Notes: a model not told the origin generated them from the sequence alone. Positions 36,439 to 45,111 are shown, numbered from the stretch's first letter. The stretch: 64,000 nt of DNA from Vicingaceae bacterium (GCA_018402765.1 JAGYIE010000002.1:806001-870000); one strand, 5' to 3'. Program-made: numbers and translations.

Positions 36439-37962
36439 ATGAAAAAGCTCCTATTTACAGGACTATTTTTAGTAATCGGAATGGGCAGTTATGCCCAATC
36501 CTTTTTATTAGATAGCACTTTTCAGCCTTTTTTTGACATTACCAAACAGAGGGGAGCAGTGATGAACAGTATATTTGAAAATGAAATAACGAGCTCAATT
36601 TATTTAGTAGGTACTTTTAAAAGTTATTTTAATCAAATACCTTACGAAGGAGTAGTCTCTTATAAAAGAAGTGGTTCACTCAATTTTAATTTTAGTAGTA
36701 ATATTGGAGGAACATCTACTAGAACCTACATTCACTCTATTTCTGATACTTATTTTTATACTTCTAGTGTTGGTATTGGTAATATAACAGATACTATGGG
36801 CATGTATAACTACATTTATCCAAATTGGAGATCCAATGCATTTAAAACTGCAAAGTGCGGTACTGGCTCTCCCTACTTCTACCCAGATGGTTCTTCACTA
36901 TTTGCGAATGGAAGAGATAATACTGGCATGCCTTGCCCCACCATATATAATGGAGATACGCTTACACGGAGGCACATTCTAAAGCTTACACCTGAAGGGC
37001 TGTGGGACAGCACTTTTTCAGGTGATGCCAATTTTCCGCCTTTAGGCTTTGCTCCTTATGATAGTAACCGCATTTTAATTTATGGCTATCCGGGTAGGTT
37101 TACCCATTATAATGGGGTTCGGGTAAATGGCCTTTGTCGCATCTTTTTAGATGGAACGCTAGATACTACCTTTTCTTCTCCTTTACAGCCATTGGCATTC
37201 GGTAGTTTAGGTAGCCCTAATTTGGTCAATAAAGATGGCAGTTTTTTTCTTGTAGGGGCTTTTTATGTCAATGGTCACCCTGACCTAGTAACCATAGCAA
37301 AATTTAAAGCCAATGGAGAGCTAGATCCCTCCTTCATGAATTTTTCAGGTCCAACAGGTAACACTAATCTGGTTTATGGAGTTAGCACATTAGCTACTAC
37401 TCAGGACGGTGGCTATTTAGTGGGTGGTGTTTTTAATAATTATCAAGGCCATGCAAAGAATGGAATTGCTAAAATAGACTCTACCGGTAAATTAGAGCCC
37501 CATTATTTTGTTAATTCAGGTCCGGATAGTTCAGATTGGCAAGGTGTGGGTTTTCCTGCTGTCAACTTTATCTACCAATCGAAATTTGGTGGCTATTATG
37601 TAGGTGGTGATTTTAGAAAATGGAATGGAAAATCGGTACAGCCCATTGTACGCATTACCGATTTGGTTACATCTATTAAAGAAAACCCTAGTTTGGCAGA
37701 AAAGGCCACCATTACGGCATTTCCAAATCCTTCTAATGGCAATTTTACTTTAGAAAGTGATCAACCCTTAAAAGAGCTCCGCCTTTTTGATCTATTGGGC
37801 AAAGAAGTGCTCGTTGTGCCTACTCCTTTTGAAAATAATGGGAACCATAGCGGCACTAATCAACAATTGATTAACTTAACCCATCAAACAAAAGGAATTT
37901 ATCTACTGCGTATTACACTAACGGATGGCAGTGTGGTGAGTAAAAAGGTAATTAAAAATTAA
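36439..37962 (+). CDS. T9SS-secreted DUF5122 beta-propeller protein, copy 3 (beta/1/I)
   Basis: 507 residues. Its N-terminal module is unique in the array (AVMNSIFENEITSSIYLVGT, FSSNIGGTSTRTYIHSISD, MGMYNYIYPNWRSNAFK), allele beta, and six residues longer. Constant sequence resumes at GTGSPYFYPDGSSLF. The central cassette is type 1, matching copies 1 and 5, and the sorting domain is type I. The signal peptide carries the GMG variant and the following codons use FDITKQR with synonymous changes shared with copies 4 and 5, a clue that the 5' end was exchanged as a unit. Confidence 0.9.
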   Translation: MKKLLFTGLFLVIGMGSYAQSFLLDSTFQPFFDITKQRGAVMNSIFENEITSSIYLVGTFKSYFNQIPYEGVVSYKRSGSLNFNFSSNIGGTSTRTYIHSISDTYFYTSSVGIGNITDTMGMYNYIYPNWRSNAFKTAKCGTGSPYFYPDGSSLFANGRDNTGMPCPTIYNGDTLTRRHILKLTPEGLWDSTFSGDANFPPLGFAPYDSNRILIYGYPGRFTHYNGVRVNGLCRIFLDGTLDTTFSSPLQPLAFGSLGSPNLVNKDGSFFLVGAFYVNGHPDLVTIAKFKANGELDPSFMNFSGPTGNTNLVYGVSTLATTQDGGYLVGGVFNNYQGHAKNGIAKIDSTGKLEPHYFVNSGPDSSDWQGVGFPAVNFIYQSKFGGYYVGGDFRKWNGKSVQPIVRITDLVTSIKENPSLAEKATITAFPNPSNGNFTLESDQPLKELRLFDLLGKEVLVVPTPFENNGNHSGTNQQLINLTHQTKGIYLLRITLTDGSVVSKKVIKN

Positions 37963-37966
37963 AACC

Positions 37967-39469
37967 ATGAAAAAGCTCCTATTTACAGGACTATTTTTAG
38001 TAATCGGATTGGGCAGTTATGCCCAATCCTTTTTATTAGATAGCACTTTTCAGCCTTTTTTTGACATTACCAAACAGAGAAGAGCAATGATTGATGATAT
38101 GATTGAGTTGCCATCAGGAAACACAATTATTACTGGAACTTTTCAGATTAATATAAGTAATCGGTCATTTACAGGGTCTGTATCTTTAAAGAGTTATGGC
38201 AGTAATAATTTTAATTTTGTAGGCTCAACAGGTGGAAATGGCCTGATTAGACTTATATCAGATTCAGTTTATGTAATTGGGTATAATTCTTATGTTCAGA
38301 GGGACACGAATGGAATTGGAGTTAATTCCCTTTGGAGAGTTAATAGTTTGAAATCTGTAAGGTGTGGAACAGGTTCACTTTACTTCTACGCAGACGGTTC
38401 TTCCCTATTTGCAAATGGAAGAGATAATACTGGCATGCCTTGCCCCACCATATATAATGGAGATACGCTTACACGGAGGCACATTCTAAAGCTTACACCT
38501 GAAGGGCTGTGGGACAGCACTTTTTCAGGTGATGCCAATTTTCCGCCTTTAGGCTTTGCTCCTTATGATAGTAACCGCATTTTAATTTATGGCTATCCGG
38601 GTAGGTTTACCCATTATAATGGGGTTCGGGTAAATGGCCTTTGTCGCATCTTTTTAGATGGAACGCTAGATACTACCTTTTCTTCTCCTTTACAGCCATT
38701 GGCATTCGGTAGTTTAGGTAGACCTAATTTGGTCAATAAAGATGGGAGCTTTTTTCTTGTGGGATTTTTTTTTATAAATGGACATAATAGTCAAATTACT
38801 ATCGCCAAACTGAAGGCCAATGGAGAGCTAGATTCTTCCTTCATGAATTTTTCATCTCCTAAAGATCTCGTTTATAATTCCGGTTCAGTTGCTACAATGG
38901 CTGAGTTACCTGACAAAGGATATTTAGTAGGTGGATTTTTTAATGACTATCAAGGCCACAAGTTACCATCCATTGCTAAAATAGATTCTGTAGGTAAAGT
39001 AGACCCTACCTACTTTATAAATTCAGGTCCTGATAGTTCTGACCAAGATGGAGTCGGATTTGCTACAGTCAACGTGATCTACAAATCAAAATTCGGTGGC
39101 TATTATGTAGGTGGTGATTTTAGAAAATGGAATGGAAAATCGGTACAGCCCATTGTACGCATTACCGATTTGGTTACATCTATTAAAGAAAACCCTAGTT
39201 TGGCAGAAAAGGCCACCATTACGGCATTTCCAAATCCTTCTAATGGCAATTTTACTTTAGAAAGTGATCAACCCTTAAAAGAGCTCCGCCTTTTTGATCT
39301 ATTGGGCAAAGAAGTGCTCGTTGTGCCTACTCCTTTTGAAAATAATGGGAACCATAGCGGCACTAATCAACAATTGATTAACTTAACCCATCAAACAAAA
39401 GGAATTTATCTACTGCGTATTACACTAACGGATGGCAGTGTGGTGAGTAAAAAGGTAATTAAAAATTAA
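37967..39469 (+). CDS. T9SS-secreted DUF5122 beta-propeller protein, copy 4 (gamma/2/I)
   Basis: 500 residues. N-terminal module gamma (AMIDDMIELPSGNTIITGTF, RSFTGSVSLKSYGSNNFNF, SLWRVNSLKSVRCGTGSLYF). The constant middle block follows, then the type 2 cassette as in copy 2 and sorting domain I. So copy 4 joins the N-terminus of copy 5 to the rest of copy 2. It starts 4 nt after copy 3 and is followed 4 nt later by copy 5. Confidence 0.9.
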   Translation: MKKLLFTGLFLVIGLGSYAQSFLLDSTFQPFFDITKQRRAMIDDMIELPSGNTIITGTFQINISNRSFTGSVSLKSYGSNNFNFVGSTGGNGLIRLISDSVYVIGYNSYVQRDTNGIGVNSLWRVNSLKSVRCGTGSLYFYADGSSLFANGRDNTGMPCPTIYNGDTLTRRHILKLTPEGLWDSTFSGDANFPPLGFAPYDSNRILIYGYPGRFTHYNGVRVNGLCRIFLDGTLDTTFSSPLQPLAFGSLGRPNLVNKDGSFFLVGFFFINGHNSQITIAKLKANGELDSSFMNFSSPKDLVYNSGSVATMAELPDKGYLVGGFFNDYQGHKLPSIAKIDSVGKVDPTYFINSGPDSSDQDGVGFATVNVIYKSKFGGYYVGGDFRKWNGKSVQPIVRITDLVTSIKENPSLAEKATITAFPNPSNGNFTLESDQPLKELRLFDLLGKEVLVVPTPFENNGNHSGTNQQLINLTHQTKGIYLLRITLTDGSVVSKKVIKN

Positions 39470-39473
39470 AACC

Positions 39474-40976
39474 ATGAAAAAGCTCCTATTTACAGGACTA
39501 TTTTTAGTAATCGGAATGGGCAGTTATGCCCAATCCTTTTTATTAGATAGCACTTTTCAGCCTTTTTTTGACATTACCAAACAGAGAAGAGCAATGATTG
39601 ATGATATGATTGAGTTGCCATCAGGAAACACAATTATTACTGGAACTTTTCAGATTAATATAAGTAATCGGTCATTTACAGGGTCTGTATCTTTAAAGAG
39701 TTATGGCAGTAATAATTTTAATTTTGTAGGCTCAACAGGTGGAAATGGCCTGATTAGACTTATATCAGATTCAGTTTATGTAATTGGGTATAATTCTTAT
39801 GTTCAGAGGGACACGAATGGAATTGGAGTTAATTCCCTTTGGAGAGTTAATAGTTTGAAATCTGTAAGGTGTGGAACAGGTTCACTTTACTTCTACGCAG
39901 ACGGTTCTTCCCTATTTGCAAATGGAAGAGATAATACTGGCATGCCTTGCCCCACCATATATAATGGAGATACGCTTACACGGAGGCACATTCTAAAGCT
40001 TACACCTGAAGGGCTGTGGGACAGCACTTTTTCAGGTGATGCCAATTTTCCGCCTTTAGGCTTTGCTCCTTATGATAGTAACCGCATTTTAATTTATGGC
40101 TATCCGGGTAGGTTTACCCATTATAATGGGGTTCGGGTAAATGGCCTTTGTCGCATCTTTTTAGATGGAACGCTAGATACTACCTTTTCTTCTCCTTTAC
40201 AGCCATTGGCATTCGGTAGTTTAGGTAGCCCTAATTTGGTCAATAAAGATGGCAGTTTTTTTCTTGTAGGGGCTTTTTATGTCAATGGTCACCCTGACCT
40301 AGTAACCATAGCAAAATTTAAAGCCAATGGAGAGCTAGATCCCTCCTTCATGAATTTTTCAGGTCCAACAGGTAACACTAATCTGGTTTATGGAGTTAGC
40401 ACATTAGCTACTACTCAGGACGGTGGCTATTTAGTGGGTGGTGTTTTTAATAATTATCAAGGCCATGCAAAGAATGGAATTGCTAAAATAGACTCTACCG
40501 GTAAATTAGAGCCCCATTATTTTGTTAATTCAGGTCCGGATAGTTCAGATTGGCAAGGTGTGGGTTTTCCTGCTGTCAACTTTATCTGCAAATCAAAATT
40601 TGGTGGCTATTATGTAGGTGGTGATTTTAGAAAATGGAATGGAAAATCGGTACAGCCCATTGTACGCATTACCGATTTGGTTACGTCTATTAAAGAAAAC
40701 CCTAGTTTGGCAGAAAAGGCCACCATTACGGCATTTCCAAATCCTTCTAATGGCAATTTTACTTTATCAAGTGATGAACCCATCAATGATTTACATCTTT
40801 TTAATCTATTGGGTAAAGAAGTCGGCTACATTCCCTCACCTTCAGAAAGTAATGGGAACCATAGCGGCACTAATCAACAATTGATTAACTTAACCCATCA
40901 AACAAAAGGAATTTATCTACTGCGTATTACACTAACGGATGGCAGTGTGGTGAGTAAAAAGGTAATTAAAAATTAA
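39474..40976 (+). CDS. T9SS-secreted DUF5122 beta-propeller protein, copy 5 (gamma/1/II)
   Basis: 500 residues. It shares module gamma with copy 4 and cassette type 1 with copies 1 and 3. At the end of the cassette it reads FICKSKFGG instead of FIYQSKFGG, a hybrid with type 2 sequence. Its sorting domain differs from about residue 430 to 460 (TLSSDEPINDLHLFNLLGKE, VGYIPSPSESNG) before returning to the common C-terminus. It is the last intact copy; the altered sorting domain may mark the ancestral 3' end of the array. Confidence 0.9.
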   Translation: MKKLLFTGLFLVIGMGSYAQSFLLDSTFQPFFDITKQRRAMIDDMIELPSGNTIITGTFQINISNRSFTGSVSLKSYGSNNFNFVGSTGGNGLIRLISDSVYVIGYNSYVQRDTNGIGVNSLWRVNSLKSVRCGTGSLYFYADGSSLFANGRDNTGMPCPTIYNGDTLTRRHILKLTPEGLWDSTFSGDANFPPLGFAPYDSNRILIYGYPGRFTHYNGVRVNGLCRIFLDGTLDTTFSSPLQPLAFGSLGSPNLVNKDGSFFLVGAFYVNGHPDLVTIAKFKANGELDPSFMNFSGPTGNTNLVYGVSTLATTQDGGYLVGGVFNNYQGHAKNGIAKIDSTGKLEPHYFVNSGPDSSDWQGVGFPAVNFICKSKFGGYYVGGDFRKWNGKSVQPIVRITDLVTSIKENPSLAEKATITAFPNPSNGNFTLSSDEPINDLHLFNLLGKEVGYIPSPSESNGNHSGTNQQLINLTHQTKGIYLLRITLTDGSVVSKKVIKN

Positions 40977-40980
40977 AACC

Positions 40981-41067
40981 ATGAAAAAGCTCCTATTTGC
41001 AGGACTATTTTTAGTAATAGGATTGGGCAGTTATGCCCAATCCTTTTTATTAGATAGCACTTTTTAG
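40981..41067 (+). pseudogene. Truncated sixth propeller copy
   Basis: After the standard AACC spacer the sequence encodes MKKLLFAGLFLVIGLGSYAQ then SFLLDSTF and a TAG stop where the other copies have CAG (Gln). Similarity to the array ends within a few bases after the stop. The signal peptide has its own differences (T8A and a silent change), so it is older than the near-identical blocks. It is a remnant, not a likely functional peptide. Confidence 0.85.
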
Positions 41068-41127
41068 CCAATATTCTTTCATCTGACTATACGATCCACT
41101 GTAGTTTCAAAAACACAATAGAACCCT

Positions 41128-41135
41128 TAAATTTG
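41128..41135 (+). promoter_or_regulatory. -7 promoter element for the TonB receptor operon
   Basis: TAAATTTG, a full TAnnTTTG match, 35 nt before the ATG at 41171. It shows that the receptor operon is transcribed separately from the propeller array. Confidence 0.5.
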
Positions 41136-41170
41136 TTCAACTTTCTACTTGTTTCGTTGTTAATTTGTTA

Positions 41171-43513
41171 ATGAAAAAATTATTCCTTTCTCTCCTTTTA
41201 ATTGGCTTGATGCAGGTTTATGCCCAAAAAGGGTTCACTATTCGTGGAACTATAAAGGGTGAGGATAATGGTATTCCTCTAGTAGGTGCAAGTGTTATCG
41301 ACTTAAAGCAAGGCGCTGGTGTAAGTGCCAATCAAAATGGGTATTTTTCAATAGCCTTACCAAAAGATACTTACAACATTAAAGTTAGTTTTATTGGTTA
41401 TCAACCACAGCAATATAGGATAATACTGAATGCTGATACCTCATTAAACTTAAGCCTTAAACCTGCTTTTACTGAAGTAGAAGAGGTAAAAATTGTAGGG
41501 GAAAGAAAAATCGATAATGTTAACAATACAAGTATGGGATCTACCATACTAAATATGGAGTCGATTAAGAAAATTCCATCCTTTATGGGAGAGATTGACC
41601 TATTAAAAACCATTCAACTTTTACCGGGAGTACAAGGTTCAGGAGAAGGACAAACTGGCTATAATGTTAGAGGAGGTGGGATTGATCAGAATTTAGTTTT
41701 GCTTGATGATGCACCCATTTACAATCCAAGTCACTTTTTGGGTTTTTTCTCTGTATTTAATGCTGACGCTATTAAAGATCTGGAGCTCTTCAAGGGTGGT
41801 ATTCCTGCTCGGTATGGTGGGCGATTATCTTCTATCTTAGATGTGAGAATGAAGGAAGGAAATCCTGAAAAGTTTTCAGGTTCAGGAGGGATTGGTTTAA
41901 TTTCGAGTAGGTTGTATTTAGATGGTCCAATAAAGAAGAATAAAGGCTCATTTATGCTAGCAGGAAGAAGAACCTATGCCGATGCATTCTTATTTTTAGC
42001 ACCTGATGAAGATATTAGAGATAGCCGGCTTTTCTTTTACGACTTAAACGCGAAAGCTGATTACCAAATAAATGAGAGAAATAGCTTGTACCTTTCTGCC
42101 TACCTAGGGAGAGATGTGTTAAGTCTCAGCGATCAAATATTGGTGAATTGGGGAAATGCAACCACTACCTTGCGATGGAATAAGATATTCTCTAATAAGT
42201 TAGTGAGTAATTTAACTGCGCTGGTTAGTAATTTCGATTATCAAATTGGTATTCCTGATGGAAGTCAAGAGTTTACTTCTACCACTCAAATTCTAGATTA
42301 TCATTTAAAAGCCGACTTTAATTACTACTTAAATGACATCCATACCCTACAGTTTGGTGCAGGTTCTATTTTTCATACGTTTAAACCCGTAGAAATAGAT
42401 GCAGGAAGCGAGAGTTTTGTAAATTCAACCACTTTCCCTGAATCGTATGCTCTAGAGCATCACGCTTATTTAAGTGACGCAATGGATTGGGGTGGTGTTT
42501 GGTCTGTAGAAGCAGGGTTGCGGTTGTCAGCTTTTCAGAATATTGGACCTGGTACCGTTTATTCATATGATCGTTCAGATCCTGAAAATTACTTAGTTTC
42601 AGACGCTGTAAATTATGGTTCTGGCGAAGTGTACAACACCTTTTCTAATTTTGAGCCCCGCCTTTCTGTCCGATATTTACTAAATGAATTTAGTTCTGTT
42701 AAAGCGAATTATCAGCGAACAGCGCAATACATTCAGCAAGCGGTGAACAGTACTTCTTCCTCACCTTTTAATACCTATTTTGCTTCTTCTCCAAATGTAA
42801 AACCACAATTGTCAGATCAGGTTTCAATAGGATATTTTAGAAACTTTAATAAGAATACCTATGAATTTTCAGCAGAGGCTTACTATAAAACAATGCAAAA
42901 TGTAATTGATTTTAAGGATCATGCTGAAATTTTTTTTAATCGTTTCGTTGAGGGAGAAATTAGAACAGGCACTGCCACTGCTTATGGTTTAGAGCTAATG
43001 ATGCAGAAAGTAAAAGGAAAGTTTAATGGGTGGGTTAGTTATACATTATCTAAAGCTGAGCGCAACATACCTGAGATAAACGAAGGTGAGCCTTTTTTAG
43101 CTCCTTATAACCGCACACACGACATATCAGTAGTGCTTAATTATGAATTATCCGAACGTTGGCAGTTTGGTTTAGTGTGGGTTTATGCGAGTGGTAGACC
43201 CATAACGGTGCCCAGTGGAAAGTTTGAATATAGAAACACGTACATTCCGATTTATTCTGATAGAAATTCCGAGCAAATGCCGAGTTATCATCGGATGGAT
43301 CTAACTGCAACTTACTTTTTGAAAGATAAAATGACCTTCGGAGGTAAAGTGAAGTGGCAAAGCAATTTGAATTTCTCTTTATTTAATGCCTACAACAGAC
43401 ACAATGCATTTACCATTAACTTTAAACGAAGAGAAGGCACACAGACTACATTCGCTGAGAAAGTTTATTTTTTTGGGATAGTTCCATCAATCACGTATAA
43501 TTTTAAATTCTAA
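41171..43513 (+). CDS. TonB-dependent receptor with carboxypeptidase-like N-terminal domain
   Basis: Outer-membrane importer of 780 residues. The ATG at 41171 (MKKLFLSLLLIGLMQVYAQ) is preferred over a TTG 6 nt upstream. Residues 22-100 form a CarboxypepD_reg-like domain (IRGTIKGEDNGIPLVGASVI, SFIGYQPQQYRI). The plug domain follows (LLPGVQGSGEGQTGYNVRGG, DQNLVLLDDAPIYNPSH, GGIPARYGGRLSSILDVRMK) and then the barrel to a C-terminal SITYNFKF. No TonB-box substrate clue is seen. The DUF4249 gene begins on its stop codon (TAATG), forming the common Bacteroidota receptor/DUF4249 pair. Substrate unknown. Confidence 0.93.
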   Translation: MKKLFLSLLLIGLMQVYAQKGFTIRGTIKGEDNGIPLVGASVIDLKQGAGVSANQNGYFSIALPKDTYNIKVSFIGYQPQQYRIILNADTSLNLSLKPAFTEVEEVKIVGERKIDNVNNTSMGSTILNMESIKKIPSFMGEIDLLKTIQLLPGVQGSGEGQTGYNVRGGGIDQNLVLLDDAPIYNPSHFLGFFSVFNADAIKDLELFKGGIPARYGGRLSSILDVRMKEGNPEKFSGSGGIGLISSRLYLDGPIKKNKGSFMLAGRRTYADAFLFLAPDEDIRDSRLFFYDLNAKADYQINERNSLYLSAYLGRDVLSLSDQILVNWGNATTTLRWNKIFSNKLVSNLTALVSNFDYQIGIPDGSQEFTSTTQILDYHLKADFNYYLNDIHTLQFGAGSIFHTFKPVEIDAGSESFVNSTTFPESYALEHHAYLSDAMDWGGVWSVEAGLRLSAFQNIGPGTVYSYDRSDPENYLVSDAVNYGSGEVYNTFSNFEPRLSVRYLLNEFSSVKANYQRTAQYIQQAVNSTSSSPFNTYFASSPNVKPQLSDQVSIGYFRNFNKNTYEFSAEAYYKTMQNVIDFKDHAEIFFNRFVEGEIRTGTATAYGLELMMQKVKGKFNGWVSYTLSKAERNIPEINEGEPFLAPYNRTHDISVVLNYELSERWQFGLVWVYASGRPITVPSGKFEYRNTYIPIYSDRNSEQMPSYHRMDLTATYFLKDKMTFGGKVKWQSNLNFSLFNAYNRHNAFTINFKRREGTQTTFAEKVYFFGIVPSITYNFKF

Positions 43514-44370
43514 TGAAAAAATTGCTAAAATATACGTCTCTAATTGTATTGCTTTCATTTACAGCTTGCACTGAAGAAATTGATTTTCAATTGTCAGATG
43601 AGGCGATAAACCGATTAGTAGTAGAAGCTTCATTTACTAATGAATCTAAGCAACACCGTGTAGAATTGACGCGTACTTCATCATTTTATGAGCCTAATGA
43701 AACTCCTGTGGAGACTGGTGCAAGAGTGACTATAATTGGGGATAATAAAACGTTTTTATTCGATGAGGTACAGCCTGGTGTATACCTTAATTTAGCGGAG
43801 GATTCAGGTAGAATTGGAGAAACATACACTTTGCAAATAGAGTTGCAAAATGGTGAGCGCTACGCTGCCTCAGAAACCATGAGAAGAAATACACAGATTG
43901 ATAGTATGTCTTATGAATATTTGCCATTCGCTTCTTTGTATAATTTAGAAATATGGACTCAAGAGCCTGCAGGTATGGGTGATAGTTATTTGTGGAATGT
44001 TTATGTTGATGGTGATTGGATTAACGATACGTTGAGGTATTCTTCTTTTCAGAATGATGATTTTGTAGATGGATCGTATGTGAATGGAGGAGCAATTTAT
44101 CAGATTCGAGAACGCTCTTTTCTTGATAATAATTTTATACCTCCTATTAAAAAAGATAGTTTGCGTATAGCTATTGAAACAGTTAGTATAACAGAGGGCT
44201 TTTTTACCTTCGTTGTTACATCTTTGCTAGAAACTGAATTTAGAGGCACCCCCTTTGACGGCCCTCCTGCAAATGTTCGTGGGAATATTTCGAATGATGC
44301 GTTGGGCTATTTTTCAGTAAATTCCGTATCCAATCGTTATGAATTTACCATTTATCGAGAACATGATTAA
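43513..44370 (+). CDS. DUF4249 family lipoprotein
   Basis: A 285-residue predicted surface lipoprotein (lipobox LLSFTAC, Cys19). The mature N-terminus has the family pattern RLVVEASFTNESKQHRVELT, ETGARVTIIGD and YTLQIELQNGERYAASETM, with Ig-like strands, followed by DSMSYEYLPF. Such proteins pair with TonB receptors and are thought to act as accessory binding proteins, by analogy to SusD. Its start overlaps the receptor stop by 1 nt and its stop overlaps the start of tag by 8 nt. Confidence 0.9.
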   Translation: MKKLLKYTSLIVLLSFTACTEEIDFQLSDEAINRLVVEASFTNESKQHRVELTRTSSFYEPNETPVETGARVTIIGDNKTFLFDEVQPGVYLNLAEDSGRIGETYTLQIELQNGERYAASETMRRNTQIDSMSYEYLPFASLYNLEIWTQEPAGMGDSYLWNVYVDGDWINDTLRYSSFQNDDFVDGSYVNGGAIYQIRERSFLDNNFIPPIKKDSLRIAIETVSITEGFFTFVVTSLLETEFRGTPFDGPPANVRGNISNDALGYFSVNSVSNRYEFTIYREHD

Positions 44371-44953
44371 TCAAGAAAAAAACCGTTGTGGATGGGTCTC
44401 TAAGGAGCCATTGTATATAAAGTACCACGATGAGGAGTGGGGTAGACCTGAGTATGACGACCAACAACTTTTTGAATTACTAATGCTAGAGGGATTTCAA
44501 GCAGGTTTAAGTTGGATAACGGTGTTGAAAAAACGAGAACATTTTAGAAAGGCATTTGACGGGTTTGATGCTAGAAAAGTAGCAAAGTATTCTGCATCTA
44601 AAGTAGAAGAATTGATGAAAGATGAAGGAATCATCCGTCATCGTGGTAAGATAAATGCTACCATTAAAGGCGCACAGATTTTTTTAACTTTTGAGGAAGG
44701 AGACAAGCGGTTTAGTCATTTTTTGTGGTCATTCGTTAATCATCAACCAATCAACAACACACCGAGAAGTCTTAAAGATTTACCTGCATTAACTGAGATA
44801 TCAACAGCCATGAGTAAAGCACTAAAAACGCTTGGGTTTAACTTTTGTGGACCGACAATTTGTTATGCATTCATGCAAGCTTCCGGAATGGTAAATGACC
44901 ACACAATGGATTGTTTTTTGTGTAGCTCCTCAAAAGATAAAATACACGATTGA
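44363..44953 (+). CDS. tag: DNA-3-methyladenine glycosylase I
   Basis: Base-excision repair enzyme that removes 3-methyladenine. It has RCGWVSKEPLYIKYHDEEWG at the N-terminus, GFQAGLSWITVLKKREHFRK, GIIRHRGKINATI, FLWSFVNHQP and GPTICYAFMQASGMVNDH, all conserved. Zinc ligands are the Cys of CGW, the His of YHDEEWG, and the His and Cys of NDHTMDCF. An ATG at 44339 is also in frame, but the one at 44363 gives 196 residues, close to the known length, and overlaps the DUF4249 gene by 8 nt. Translational coupling to an uptake operon is odd for a repair gene. Confidence 0.95.
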   Translation: MINQEKNRCGWVSKEPLYIKYHDEEWGRPEYDDQQLFELLMLEGFQAGLSWITVLKKREHFRKAFDGFDARKVAKYSASKVEELMKDEGIIRHRGKINATIKGAQIFLTFEEGDKRFSHFLWSFVNHQPINNTPRSLKDLPALTEISTAMSKALKTLGFNFCGPTICYAFMQASGMVNDHTMDCFLCSSSKDKIHD

Positions 44954-45111
44954 ACCGATTGTGTGATAATTTTCTACACATTATTCTGTTATTGATTTTA
45001 TGTATTGAGGGTATCTGTTTGATAATTAATTAAATGGATAAAATTTCAATCGTATTAAAAAGTAGGCATAAAATTCTATATTGCTTATGTTAAACAATTA
45101 AAATTTAGACC

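Larger units (their letters stand above)
33419..41067 (+). repeat. Tandem array of five mosaic beta-propeller genes plus a truncated sixth copy
   Basis: Six repeats start at 33419, 34929, 36439, 37967, 39474 and 40981, with periods of 1510, 1510, 1528, 1507 and 1507 bp. Each intact gene is separated by the identical spacer AACC. Blocks that look identical at nucleotide level (signal peptide, residues 137-252, residues 379-430) alternate with blocks in two or three allelic forms. N-terminal alleles: copies 1-2 alpha, copy 3 beta, copies 4-5 gamma. Central cassette: 1,2,1,2,1. Sorting domain: I in copies 1-4, II in copy 5. Confidence 0.95.

Noticed and set aside
40618-40884. Alternative-frame open reading frame inside propeller copy 5
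   Set aside because: It lies wholly within a gene with signal peptide and sorting domain and is not open in the other copies.
33419-41067. CRISPR array or satellite DNA as an explanation of the long tandem repeats
   Set aside because: Units are about 1.5 kb, each a complete open frame with signal peptide and sorting domain.
41165-41170. TTG start for the TonB receptor
   Set aside because: An ATG 6 nt downstream starts a standard signal peptide (MKKLFLSLLL).
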